Source of the DNA: Hymenobacter norwichensis DSM 15439
GTDB lineage: Bacteria > Bacteroidota > Bacteroidia > Cytophagales > Hymenobacteraceae
Reading direction: 5' to 3'
DNA: 64,000 nucleotides
NCBI RefSeq assembly: GCF_000420705.1
Contig: NZ_ATVL01000009.1
Location: forward strand, 186,001 to 250,000
Part shown: positions 7,972 through 16,788 of the stretch, piece by piece
Numbering within the stretch: position 1 is the stretch's first letter
Layout: every line of letters begins with the position of its first letter
Notes under the pieces: model-generated
Told to the model about the DNA's origin: nothing
Databases searched by the model: none
What the model saw: the letters and a program-made list of their open reading frames with translations, nothing else
Position numbers and translations under genes: made by a program

Positions 7972-10900
7972 TTATTTGGCACTCGTCAGACCGGGGTAGA
8001 GGGCTTTAAACTGGGTGAAGTAATCAATCAACTTCTGGAAATCCTGCACAACATTGCTGGTAACTCCTTTTTTCAGGTCGTGCTCCAACTCTTTCGCGCA
8101 TTCGGCCAGCAAAGTCAGGCCTAAAGTAAAGCCAGTTCCTTTTAGTTGGTGCAAATGTGGTAAAATCTGTTCGTACTGCCCATTATCCACTAAGGTTTGG
8201 GCATCAACAAATAATTGACCGGCTTCCACTTCAAAGTCTTCGTAGAGCTGCGCGGCAAACTCAGCGCCGCCTAGTTGGCGGAGCTGCTCAATTACCTCTG
8301 GGTCGATGAAAGGTACTTCCGGCGTAGCGGCCGGTGTGGCTTCCACTACTTCGGTGGTGGCGGGAGTACTACGGCTCATGGCGGGCCCAGCCGTTACCCA
8401 GCGCCGCAGCACAGAGTGCAAGTCTTGGCTTTTCACCGGCTTCGAAACGTAGTCGTCCATGCCTTCGCGCACAAAACGCTCAGCATCTTCCTTCATCGAA
8501 TACGCCGTCATGGCCACCACAGGCGGACACCCGGTTCCCATACGGCGCCGGATTTCCTGCATGGCCGCCACGCCATCCATTTCCGGCATCTGAATGTCCA
8601 TGAAAATCAGGTCGAACTCGGCGCCGGGTGCCGTAGCCTTGCTGATAGCCTCGAACCCGTTGTCGGCCACCGCCACTTCGCACCCCAGCTTATCAAGCAA
8701 CCGGATGGCTACTTTCAGGTTAATAGGGTTGTCATCAACGAGCAGCACGCGCGGTGAGGTGTCGAAGCGGGAGATGTCGGGAGCCCGCTCGCGCGAGGCC
8801 AACCGCTCTTGCACAATCTCGGTTTCGTTGTAGGCCGTGGTACAACGGATGGTAAACCAGAACGTGCTACCGTCGCCTTCGTTGGAAAGCACTCCAATTT
8901 CACCGCCCAGCAATTCAGCTAGTTGCTTGCTGATGGCCAAGCCCAAACCTGTGCCGCCGAATGCTTTGGTAGGCGTGGTATCAAGCTGAGTGAAATTGGT
9001 GAACAGCAGCTTGGCGTTTTCTAGGGAGATGCCAATGCCCGAGTCCTGCACCGCAATGCGCAGGCGGTACTCGTCGCCCTCGCGCCGGTCCGTAGATACA
9101 ATAATGCTGACCGTACCCTGCGACGTGAACTTGATGGCGTTGGACGTGAGGTTGCTCAGAATCTGAAGCAGCCGGGTTTCGTCCGTCACAATGAAGCGCG
9201 GGGTATTAGGGGCAATATGATAGGTGAAATTGAGGCGCTTCTGCTGAGCCCGGTTGGCGAAGAGCGAATGAATCTTCTCCAGCGTGTAGTGCAGGTCCAT
9301 GCCCTCCTCGTTGAGCTGGAGCTTGCCGGCCTGAATCTTAGAGAGGTCGAGAATATCGTTGAGAATGGCCAACAGTGCGTCGCTGGACTTGCGCAACGTA
9401 TCTACGTATTCTTCCTGCTCCTCGCTATTCACAGTCTGGTGCAACAAGTCAATCATGCCAATGATGCCGTTCATCGGCGTCCGCAACTCATGGCTCATAT
9501 TGGCCAAAAACAGCGTTTTAGCTTCCAGCGCCGACTCTGCCTCTTCCTTGGCCCGGCGCAGATCAATCTGCATTTGGTTGAAGGTAGTAATATCACGCGC
9601 AATGCCTTCAGTCCCAGTGATACCACCACTTACCAGGCGGGCATTCACTAGCATACTAACGGAATGGCCCTGCTTATGGCGCATGGCAATTGGGAAGTTG
9701 CGGGCGTCGCCGTCAATTTGAATGGAGTGTAGTAAGCTGTCCCTCTCCTCGGAGTAGATGTAATAGTTGGAGATAGGCGTGCCTATTACCTCGTTAGGCT
9801 CATAACCCAACACGTCTTCCACCGAAGGGCTAACCAGCGTTAGGATGCCTCGGTCGTCGGTGCGATAGTACACATCCTGGAACGACTCGAAAATGGCCCG
9901 GAACTTCTCTTCCTGCGCGGCTAGCTCCAACTGAGAGCGTTTTTTGTCGGTAATGTCGTGGGCGATACCCGAAATTTCCTCGAACGAGCCGTCATCCAAA
10001 TAAATGGGGTTAAGGAAGATTTCGCGCCACGAGTCGGCGCTGCGGACGTCGCGCAGGCGTACCTCGAAGCGTTGAGCTTGGCCTTGGAAGGCCAAGCGGT
10101 AATTCTCCACGAACAGCTCACGAGCATCCTCCTCCATCATGGCCAGGTCGCCCTGGAACAGGTTCACGTTGGGGGCCGGGTACACACCGTTGCGGCGCAG
10201 GAAGTAGGCCGCGTAGTTGCGGTTGAACGACGTAAGGCGCGAATGGGTATCTACAGACCACATCAAGTGCGAGCCGCTTTCGAAAATGGCGTTCAGACGG
10301 GCGTTCTGCTTCTGAATCTGTACTTCGTTGCGCTTGCGCTCAATGGCCAGCGCCACTTGGTTGGAAATAAAGTGCAGAATCTCTAGGTCGGTGGGGGCGT
10401 AGGCATCGGCCTTGTGGTAGTCCTGAACGGCAATTACCCCAATAATCCGCTCGCCAATGCTCAGTGGCGAGCACAGCATCACCTCCGGCATCAGCCCGTA
10501 GGCCGTAATAGTGCCGCTGGTAATAAGCTCTTCCAACTCGTGGCGTAGCAAGTACTGCGGCCGGCCGGTCCGGATGATGTACTCCGACATGCCCGACGAA
10601 AACGGCCGCGAGGCAGCTGCTACCTCACCAGGTGTATTCTGATCAACGTAATACGCGAATTGCAACTGCGTACGGGCCTCGTCGCAAAGGGCAATATAGA
10701 AGTTGTTGGTTTCAATGATCTTGCTCAGCTCCCGGTGAATAGCACCGTACAAAGAGTGCAAGTCTTTAGAGCTAATGGCCAGATTAGCAATGCTATAGTA
10801 CACCTTCTGCAAACGCTCGGCCTTGATACGGTCGGTGATGTCGTGCAGAATGGCGCGGGTGCTTACCGGCTCATTGTCTTGCCAAGAGCAGGAAATAGAG

Positions 10901-12018
10901 CCGATGAGGTGCACCGGCTTACCGGTTTTGGTAAGGAATACGGTTTCCAGCTTATTAACTTTCTCGCCCTTGTACAGGTTGCGCAGCTGGTAGAGCAGCT
11001 TGGCCTTGTAATAAGGGTGCACCACATCAGAAAGGGTGAGGTTGGGCAAGTCCTCGTCTTCGTAGCCGAGTTTTTCCTTCCAGGCCTTGTTCACGAACAG
11101 TAGCCGGTTGTCGATGCTCAGGTTCTGGATGAGGTCGTGGGCATTGTCGAGGAAGTCTTGGAGGCGGTTGCGGTTGTCGGTGAGGGCGCGCGCGGCCACG
11201 TGGCGCTCAGTGAAGTCGCGGCCCACCACAAACATGCCGGTAACGGCTCCAGCAGCATCGCGCGCAAATTCGGCATGCCAGTACACCATGCGGGCCTGTC
11301 CGTTTTTGGTGAGCAACGACCGTTCATAGAACTCCTGTAGCCGCTCGTCCTGAACGCACGTCAGATACGATTGGAGCCGTACGTCGCGCTCGGCGGGCGG
11401 TGAAAACGTGGCGTGATATGACTTGCCAATTATTTCCTCGCGGTTGTAGCCTGTGAACTCTAGAAAGAAATCATTGACATCAACAATATCCCCTAGCCGA
11501 TTGAGGAGGACATAGCTGAGCGTGGTGCGCGACAATAAATCACGCACTTGTTCCTGGGTACGGTCAAGAACAAGCTGCTGCACCTCAAGTTCTGGCACTT
11601 GAACGGCCGGAACTGACTCGCGGACAAGCAACTGAACCCGTACTAGCCCATTAGGAAACGTTAGGCGACGCAGGATAAGTTGGGCCGTAAGATTGCGCTG
11701 ATTAGGCCGGCGGGCCTGCCAGGGCTGCGAGGCATCGGTGCCAGTACGGGCCGTGTGCCGAATGGCCTCGCGTAAGGTGGCTTCGCTGCTCCACTCACCA
11801 CCGGACGGTGAAGGTATCGTCAAGGCCATCAGGCCGTTGGTCTGCAAATCGGTGCGGCTCACGCCAAGCAGATTTAGGAGGGCCTTGTTGGAGTCAACCA
11901 GAACACCCTGCTCGTTGTACAGCAACTGGGCATCGTAGGCATCTTCAAACAGGGCACGGTAAAAATCTGTCGGCGGGGCCACGGCAGCAGTGGACAGCGA
12001 GGCAGCAGAATGAGGCAT
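7972..12018 (-). CDS. Hybrid sensor histidine kinase, PAS x5-GAF-HisKA-HATPase-REC-Hpt
   Basis: A 1348-residue soluble hybrid kinase with no TM segment. Order by approximate residue: PAS 19-115, PAS 158-271 (FTGYNREEIIGKSYH), PAS 281-391, GAF 406-561 (FISNQVALAIERK), PAS 571-690, PAS 698-811 (LGYEPNEVIGTP), HisKA with His843 in NMSHELRTPMNG, HATPase with N-box NLTSNAIKFT, DSGIGIS and GGTGLGLAIS, REC with Asp1141 in FMDIQMPEMDG, and a C-terminal Hpt with His1290 in HLHQLKGTG. The His-Asp-His arrangement implies a phosphorelay whose final Asp could be in the single-domain regulator downstream. The ATG at 12018 (MPHSAASLS) is preferred over a GTG 14 codons upstream. The ligand is unknown. Confidence 0.95.
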   Translation of the reverse strand: MPHSAASLSTAAVAPPTDFYRALFEDAYDAQLLYNEQGVLVDSNKALLNLLGVSRTDLQTNGLMALTIPSPSGGEWSSEATLREAIRHTARTGTDASQPWQARRPNQRNLTAQLILRRLTFPNGLVRVQLLVRESVPAVQVPELEVQQLVLDRTQEQVRDLLSRTTLSYVLLNRLGDIVDVNDFFLEFTGYNREEIIGKSYHATFSPPAERDVRLQSYLTCVQDERLQEFYERSLLTKNGQARMVYWHAEFARDAAGAVTGMFVVGRDFTERHVAARALTDNRNRLQDFLDNAHDLIQNLSIDNRLLFVNKAWKEKLGYEDEDLPNLTLSDVVHPYYKAKLLYQLRNLYKGEKVNKLETVFLTKTGKPVHLIGSISCSWQDNEPVSTRAILHDITDRIKAERLQKVYYSIANLAISSKDLHSLYGAIHRELSKIIETNNFYIALCDEARTQLQFAYYVDQNTPGEVAAASRPFSSGMSEYIIRTGRPQYLLRHELEELITSGTITAYGLMPEVMLCSPLSIGERIIGVIAVQDYHKADAYAPTDLEILHFISNQVALAIERKRNEVQIQKQNARLNAIFESGSHLMWSVDTHSRLTSFNRNYAAYFLRRNGVYPAPNVNLFQGDLAMMEEDARELFVENYRLAFQGQAQRFEVRLRDVRSADSWREIFLNPIYLDDGSFEEISGIAHDITDKKRSQLELAAQEEKFRAIFESFQDVYYRTDDRGILTLVSPSVEDVLGYEPNEVIGTPISNYYIYSEERDSLLHSIQIDGDARNFPIAMRHKQGHSVSMLVNARLVSGGITGTEGIARDITTFNQMQIDLRRAKEEAESALEAKTLFLANMSHELRTPMNGIIGMIDLLHQTVNSEEQEEYVDTLRKSSDALLAILNDILDLSKIQAGKLQLNEEGMDLHYTLEKIHSLFANRAQQKRLNFTYHIAPNTPRFIVTDETRLLQILSNLTSNAIKFTSQGTVSIIVSTDRREGDEYRLRIAVQDSGIGISLENAKLLFTNFTQLDTTPTKAFGGTGLGLAISKQLAELLGGEIGVLSNEGDGSTFWFTIRCTTAYNETEIVQERLASRERAPDISRFDTSPRVLLVDDNPINLKVAIRLLDKLGCEVAVADNGFEAISKATAPGAEFDLIFMDIQMPEMDGVAAMQEIRRRMGTGCPPVVAMTAYSMKEDAERFVREGMDDYVSKPVKSQDLHSVLRRWVTAGPAMSRSTPATTEVVEATPAATPEVPFIDPEVIEQLRQLGGAEFAAQLYEDFEVEAGQLFVDAQTLVDNGQYEQILPHLHQLKGTGFTLGLTLLAECAKELEHDLKKGVTSNVVQDFQKLIDYFTQFKALYPGLTSAK

Positions 12019-12079
12019 CAGAAACAAGGGGCTGAAACAGGAGCAAACACGTACCCCCACCGGGGTCAGGTTTAACCCC

Positions 12080-12087
12080 TAAATTTG
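12080..12087 (+). promoter_or_regulatory. Candidate -7 element for the glycosyltransferase gene
   Basis: TAAATTTG fits TAnnTTTG and lies 69 nt before the ATG. No good TTTG -33 partner is seen at the expected spacing, so confidence is low. Confidence 0.3.
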
Positions 12088-12156
12088 ACGAAAATATCCC
12101 GAACCGCCGCGGTTTGCGTCCTGCAGATGTTTTCTGAAGGACTCGCGGATCACTGT

Positions 12157-13287
12157 ATGGCTGCTCCTCGTTTGCTGTTTACCGTCACTACCGACCTCAA
12201 TTACGACCAGCGCATGCAGCGTATTTGTGGTAGCTTGGCTAAGGCTGGGTACGAAGTGTGGCTGGTGGGACGGCAGTGGGAAAACTCGCGGCCACTTACG
12301 CCGCAACCGTATCAACAGCACCGCTTGCGCTGTTGGTTTCAGCGCGGCAAGCTATTTTACTTGGAGTTTAATTTGCGCCTGTTGCTTTACCTGCTGCCGC
12401 AGCGGGCTGCGGCGTGGTGCGCCATCGACTTGGATACGGCGCTGCCGGTGTGGCTGCGGGCCCGGCTGGGTGGGCAGCCGTTTGTGTACGACGCGCACGA
12501 ATTATTTACGGAAGTACCCGAAGTGGTGGCCCGGCCGGCGGTGCAGCGTTTATGGCGGCGGGTGGAAGCTTTTATTGTGCCGCGGGCCCAACTGGCGTAC
12601 ACGGTGGGGCCCGCGCTGGCACAGGTGTTCGAGCAGCGGTACCACCGGCCGTTCGAGGTGATTCGCAACATCAGTCGCCTTACGGAAGCAGAACTACCCC
12701 CCGCCCCAAAGGCAGCTCCGGCTGGCAGCTATATTCTATATCAGGGCGCATTGAATGCTGGGCGCGGCCTGGAAGCCCTACTGGACGCCATGCCACAGGT
12801 AGCGGGTCGGTTGGTGCTGTGCGGAGAAGGCGACTTGTCGGAAACCTTACGGGCTCAGGCGGCGGCGCTGGGGCTACTGGCTAGCGGGCAGGTGGAATTC
12901 CGTGGGTTTGTGTTGCCCGACGAGTTGCGCGAAGTGACGCGCCACGCGGCTGTGGGTATCATGCTGCTCGAAAACCAGGGGCTGAGCTATTACTACTCGT
13001 TGGCCAACAAGTTCTTTGACTACCTGCACGCCGGTATTCCACAGGTGGTAGTAGATTTCCCCGAATACCGCGCCCTCAACGACCAGTACGAAGTGGCCGA
13101 AATGGTGCCCGACCTAACGCCCGCCACGCTTGCTGCTACCCTCAACCGCCTGCTCCGCGACGACCCCGCTCGCTACCAGCAACTCGCCGAAAACTGCCGC
13201 CGAGCCCGCCAACAAGTGAGCTGGCAGCACGAGGAACAGCACCTGCTGGCATTGTATGAACAGGTAACTGGAAGCAAAAAGGCGTGA
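12157..13287 (+). CDS. Glycosyltransferase family 4-like protein
   Basis: A 376-residue GT-B fold glycosyltransferase. The N-terminal half has a Rossmann-like start (RLLFTVTTDLNYDQRM) and the DAHELFTEV segment common in GT4 enzymes. The C-terminal half carries the donor-binding features: YQGALNAGRGLEALLDAM, LCGEGD, VEFRGFV, and a Glu motif region (NQGLSYYYSLANKFFDYLHA followed by GIP). It acts at the cytosolic face of the membrane in glycan or surface polysaccharide synthesis; donor and acceptor cannot be read from sequence. The start at 12157 (MAAPRLLFTV) is chosen because the codons upstream do not look coding. It is divergent from the hybrid kinase and 69 bp from miaA downstream. Confidence 0.88.
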   Translation: MAAPRLLFTVTTDLNYDQRMQRICGSLAKAGYEVWLVGRQWENSRPLTPQPYQQHRLRCWFQRGKLFYLEFNLRLLLYLLPQRAAAWCAIDLDTALPVWLRARLGGQPFVYDAHELFTEVPEVVARPAVQRLWRRVEAFIVPRAQLAYTVGPALAQVFEQRYHRPFEVIRNISRLTEAELPPAPKAAPAGSYILYQGALNAGRGLEALLDAMPQVAGRLVLCGEGDLSETLRAQAAALGLLASGQVEFRGFVLPDELREVTRHAAVGIMLLENQGLSYYYSLANKFFDYLHAGIPQVVVDFPEYRALNDQYEVAEMVPDLTPATLAATLNRLLRDDPARYQQLAENCRRARQQVSWQHEEQHLLALYEQVTGSKKA

Positions 13288-13323
13288 TCCTGCGGGAACT
13301 CGCTCCTGCCTCCGCAACAGTAG

Positions 13324-13331
13324 TAATTTTG
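13324..13331 (+). promoter_or_regulatory. Candidate -7 element for miaA
   Basis: TAATTTTG fits TAnnTTTG, 25 nt before the TTG start at 13357. The -33 element is weak. Confidence 0.3.
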
Positions 13332-13356
13332 TCGCCCTCACACTTCGTTTAAGCCT

Positions 13357-14274
13357 TTGTTACCTTCTTATCTCCTTGCTTTACTGGAAGCGGAGTTGGC
13401 CAAGCAGCCTACTCAACCAATGCTACTTGTGGTGGCGGGCCCGACGGCCGTGGGCAAAACGGCGCTTTGCGTGCAATTAGCCCAGCATTTCCAGACGGAA
13501 GTGGTATCGGCCGACTCGCGGCAGTTTTTCCGGGAAATGAGTATCGGTACGGCCAAACCCACGCCGGCGGAAATGCAGGGCGTGCCGCACCACTTCATCG
13601 ATTCGCACAGCATAATCGAGGACTACAACGCCGGCCGCTACGAAGTGGATTGCTTGGCCTTGCTCGATACACTGTTTCAACAACACCAAGTAGTGGTGCT
13701 TACCGGCGGCTCGGGACTTTACCTGCAAGCAGTTACTGATGGCTTGGATGAGCTGCCTGCCACCGACCCGGAACTGCGCACCGTGCTGCAACAGGAATTA
13801 GCCGAGTATGGCTTGGAGCCGCTGGTAGCAGAGCTAGCGCGCCTTGACCCCGTAGCTTACGGCCGTATTGATAAGCAGAACCCGCAACGGGTGTTGCGGG
13901 CTGTGGAAGTGTGCCGCGCCACGGGGCAGCCGTTTTCCAGCTTCCATACTGGGCGTACGGCGGCCAGTCGGCCATTTCGGGTACTGAAGCTGGCCCTGAC
14001 TCGGGAGCGGGAAATCCTCTACCAACGCATCGACCAGCGGGTAGACCAGATGCTGGAAGCGGGCTTGCTGGCTGAAGTGAAATCCTTGTTTGCCTATCAG
14101 CACCACAACGCCCTGCAAACCGTGGGTTATCAGGAAATCTTCGGTTACCTCAATGGGCAGTACGACTGGGCGGAAGCCGTGCGCCTACTCAAGCGCAACA
14201 CCCGCCGCTACGCCAAGCGCCAACTCACCTGGCTCCGCCGCGACACCGAGTATCAGTGGCTGGAACTGGACTAG
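13357..14274 (+). CDS. miaA: tRNA dimethylallyltransferase MiaA
   Basis: Transfers a dimethylallyl group from DMAPP to N6 of A37 in tRNAs reading UNN codons. Visible: P-loop GPTAVGKT, the DSRQFF substrate-binding motif (DSRQ), GTAKPT, the HHFID motif, TGGSGLYLQA, and the C-terminal RRYAKRQLTWLR motif that contacts tRNA. The frame opens at a TTG (LPSYLLALLEAEL), giving 305 residues. The first in-frame ATG is at 13420 (MLLVVAGPTAVG), which leaves only six residues before the P-loop, shorter than usual, so I keep the TTG while flagging the alternative. Length fits the family. Confidence 0.93.
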   Translation: MLPSYLLALLEAELAKQPTQPMLLVVAGPTAVGKTALCVQLAQHFQTEVVSADSRQFFREMSIGTAKPTPAEMQGVPHHFIDSHSIIEDYNAGRYEVDCLALLDTLFQQHQVVVLTGGSGLYLQAVTDGLDELPATDPELRTVLQQELAEYGLEPLVAELARLDPVAYGRIDKQNPQRVLRAVEVCRATGQPFSSFHTGRTAASRPFRVLKLALTREREILYQRIDQRVDQMLEAGLLAEVKSLFAYQHHNALQTVGYQEIFGYLNGQYDWAEAVRLLKRNTRRYAKRQLTWLRRDTEYQWLELD

Positions 14275-14282
14275 CTGGTGGC

Positions 14283-14903
14283 TTATAGGGCCCGACTGAA
14301 TACTAATTGAGCGCCTGGCAACACGTTGGCGCGAGTATCGTTCTGGAGCGCTACTCGGCCGCCTACTCGCCAGGTACGCTCCTGATTCAGTGCCACATCG
14401 AGGTTTAGAGAAGCAATATATCCTCCATGAAAACCCCGTTCGTTCAGCGGTGTATAATTCAGTTCCAGTTCGCCAGTACTGTCATTTGCCCTGAGCCCAC
14501 CGCCTGCAACCCCTTTCTGGCTGCCGTAGCCACCAAAAGCGCCGACGCCCACGCTGAACTCCACTGCCTTATTTACTCCAAACGGAAGCCAGTACACCTC
14601 TTGCTCTACATTCACCGCTCGGTAGGATTGTAGTGCGGTGTAGCCTCGGCCGAACTCATATAAGTCAGAGCCACTTAGTAAGGCCAGCCGGGAGCCTAAC
14701 CGCAGATGCCGGCCGAATGCTGGGGCGTATTCTACGTGCAGTTTAGTTACACCGTAGTCGCCGGAGCCGTTGAGGCTGCTGCCCAAGCCCAGGCGCACTA
14801 GGGCCGGGCGGTGGGTAGGAACAGAAGAGGTAGCCTGCGCGGAGGCCAGATTCGAGGCCAGCAGGACCAAAGCAGCAGTCAGGCAGAGTACGGAGCAACG
14901 CAT
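14283..14903 (-). CDS. Putative secreted outer-membrane beta-barrel protein
   Basis: A 206-residue protein with a signal peptide (MRCSVLCLTAALVLLASNLASAQ). The rest alternates polar and hydrophobic or aromatic residues in strand-length stretches (RLGLGSSLNGSGDYGVTKLH, VEFSVGVGAFGGYGSQ), as in small outer-membrane barrels. No named family is recognised. The start at 14903 is set by the signal peptide. It is convergent with miaA, 8 bp away, and separated from pfkA upstream by a terminator. Confidence 0.7.
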   Translation of the reverse strand: MRCSVLCLTAALVLLASNLASAQATSSVPTHRPALVRLGLGSSLNGSGDYGVTKLHVEYAPAFGRHLRLGSRLALLSGSDLYEFGRGYTALQSYRAVNVEQEVYWLPFGVNKAVEFSVGVGAFGGYGSQKGVAGGGLRANDSTGELELNYTPLNERGFHGGYIASLNLDVALNQERTWRVGGRVALQNDTRANVLPGAQLVFSRAL

Positions 14904-14963
14904 AAATGTAGTATTGATAGAGTAGGAGAGAAGTGAATGCCCCGTATGAGGAAGGGCACGAAA

Positions 14964-15003
14964 AAGGGTCGGCAACCACTACAATAGTTGGTTGCCGACC
15001 CTT
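14964..15003 (-). terminator. Rho-independent terminator of pfkA
   Basis: Perfect 15-bp inverted repeat (14964-14978 / 14989-15003), read on the minus strand and followed by TTTTT. Confidence 0.85.
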
Positions 15004-15019
15004 CTTTATTTCACGAAGC

Positions 15020-15994
15020 CTACACGCTCAAAATTTCTACCATGCGCATGAAGCTCTGGTTGATTAGCTTCTTCTTATTGATTGTGTCGTTGAAGGGCGT
15101 ATACACCAACTGGCGGTTTACGATGCCGGCCATTACGTTGCGCATGCCGTTGAGCAAGCCTTCCACAGCGGCAATACCAATTTGCGAAGCCAGCATCCGG
15201 TCGGCGGCTGAGGGAGAACCGCCCCGCTGAATGTGCCCGATAACCGTTACGCGAGTATCCAGTTGCGGAATAGCTTCTTTCACGCGCTGGGCTACAATCT
15301 GGGCGTTGCCTTCTACTTCGCCTTCGGCCACAATTACAATAAACGAAGTTTTGGAACGCTGCCAGCTTGACTGCAAGGTCTCGATTACCGACTCAGTTGA
15401 CATTTGAGTTTCCGGTACCATCACAATTTCAGCCCCGCCACCAATGGCGCACGGAATGGCAATGTAGCCTGAGTCGCGCCCCATTACCTCCACAAAAAAG
15501 CACCGGTCGTGCGAGTCGGCCGTATCCCGGATCTTATCGATGGCCTCTAGGGCGGTGTTCACGGCCGTGTCGTAGCCGATGGTGTAATCGGTGCCATACA
15601 GGTCGTTGTCGATGGTGCCGGGGGCGCCCACGGTCGGGATGCCAAACTCCTGCTCGAAGATGGTGGCGCCAGTAAACGTACCATTACCGCCAATGGCTAC
15701 CAAGCCCTCGATTCCGTTGTTAACCAGTTGGTCGAAAGCCTGTTGGCGGCCTTCCTTGGTTTGAAACTTCTGGCTGCGCGCCGACTTAAGAATGGTGCCT
15801 CCTTTCTGGATGGTGTTGGCCACGGAGGCCGAATCCAGCCGCACAAACTCGCCTTTAATCATGCCGCTGTAGCCGCGCATGATACCGTACACTTCAATGC
15901 CGTGGTAAACTGCCGTACGGACCACGGCCCGGATGCAGGCGTTCATACCCGGCGAGTCGCCGCCGCTGGTGAAAACTGCAATGCGTTTCATCAT
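15020..15994 (-). CDS. pfkA: ATP-dependent 6-phosphofructokinase
   Basis: Phosphorylates fructose 6-phosphate in glycolysis. Visible: TSGGDSPGMNA at the N-terminus, GYSGM, GTIDND with the catalytic Asp (residue 129 here), VEVMGRDSGYIA, and GHIQRGGSPSAADR near the C-terminus. Length 324 fits a PfkA monomer. One departure: the segment that reads GGDGS in E. coli PfkA, where Asp103 helps bind Mg-ATP, reads GGNGTF here (Asn104, codon AAT at 15683-15685). The following Gly, linked to ATP rather than PPi use, is kept. The start could be either of two adjacent ATGs (15994 or 15991). It ends in its own terminator. Confidence 0.95.
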   Translation of the reverse strand: MMKRIAVFTSGGDSPGMNACIRAVVRTAVYHGIEVYGIMRGYSGMIKGEFVRLDSASVANTIQKGGTILKSARSQKFQTKEGRQQAFDQLVNNGIEGLVAIGGNGTFTGATIFEQEFGIPTVGAPGTIDNDLYGTDYTIGYDTAVNTALEAIDKIRDTADSHDRCFFVEVMGRDSGYIAIPCAIGGGAEIVMVPETQMSTESVIETLQSSWQRSKTSFIVIVAEGEVEGNAQIVAQRVKEAIPQLDTRVTVIGHIQRGGSPSAADRMLASQIGIAAVEGLLNGMRNVMAGIVNRQLVYTPFNDTINKKKLINQSFMRMVEILSV

Positions 15995-16256
15995 AACTCT
16001 TATGCTTCAGAATGCGCCCGCTACAATAGCCGGGCTGCCGAACGGGCAAAGGTGAGAAATCGTTAGCAAACTGTTGCTGCGTTTCCTGCAGAGTAGTGTT
16101 AAGTTTCCTAGCTGAAATGAGACTATTTTGTATTAATTGCGTAAGCAGATCAGTTGCAAACCAACTCGCCGACGTTTATCTTCCCTGCCCCGCTTGAATT
16201 TTGAAGCGGTAAAGTTGCTCTTGTTCTTTTTTCCGCTCCTTACTACAATCCCCCCT

Positions 16257-16694
16257 ATGTTCGGTTTTTTTGAGAATGAGCAGACTCGGAAAGTGAAAAG
16301 CCACATTCAGAATCTGGCGGCCCTGGCCAAGGCCGATGGGCATCTAGACGAGCGGGAAATGAGCTTTATTGTAACCGTTGGCAAGCGCAACGGTATCCGG
16401 GCCGACCAGGTACGCTCCATTGTGGCCAGTAGCAGCCTGAGCCAGCTGGTAGTGCCCGACAACGATTCCGAACGGTTCGATCAGATATTTGATATGGTGG
16501 ACATGATGCTGGCCGACGGTATTGTGGACGACAGCGAAATGGATTTCTGCACCATCATGGCCGGGAAGCTGGGTTTCCGAAAAGATATTGTGGGGCTGTT
16601 GGTCAAAAATATTTCCCAGGGCGTGAAAGACGGCTTGGACCGCGAAGACATCAAGGCCGATATCCAGGCGTTTTTAAGAAAAACCTGCGGCTAG
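16257..16694 (+). CDS. TerB-like family protein
   Basis: A 145-residue all-helical protein resembling the TerB/tellurite-resistance helical-bundle family. Acidic helix-turn motifs typical of TerB are visible: ALAKADGHLDEREMSFI in the first half and MMLADGIVDDSEMDFCTIMA in the second. No TM segment is seen. TerB proteins bind metal at such sites; here there are no other ter genes nearby, so the role is unknown. The ATG at 16257 (MFGFFENEQ) was chosen because the upstream frame is non-coding in character. Confidence 0.75.
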   Translation: MFGFFENEQTRKVKSHIQNLAALAKADGHLDEREMSFIVTVGKRNGIRADQVRSIVASSSLSQLVVPDNDSERFDQIFDMVDMMLADGIVDDSEMDFCTIMAGKLGFRKDIVGLLVKNISQGVKDGLDREDIKADIQAFLRKTCG

Positions 16695-16716
16695 TAGCTT
16701 AGCTACTAACTTTTTA
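16692..16716 (+). terminator. Short hairpin plus T-run after the TerB-like gene
   Basis: Begins at the stop codon: TAGTAGCT, one nt, AGCTACTA (16692-16708), then AACTTTTTA. Confidence 0.5.
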
Positions 16717-16724
16717 TTGCTCTA

Positions 16725-16777
16725 AGCCAGCCCCCGCCGGAAAAGCGCTATGTGCCGCTCCGGGCGGGGGCTGGCTG
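16725..16777. terminator. Long GC-rich hairpin between convergent genes
   Basis: About 17-bp stem AGCCAGCCCCCGCC... with one bulged base, loop of about 17 nt. It lies between the TerB-like gene and the convergent aminotransferase. No clear T-run, so it may be a factor-dependent or shared terminator. Confidence 0.5.
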
Positions 16778-16788
16778 TTAGGGGCTGT

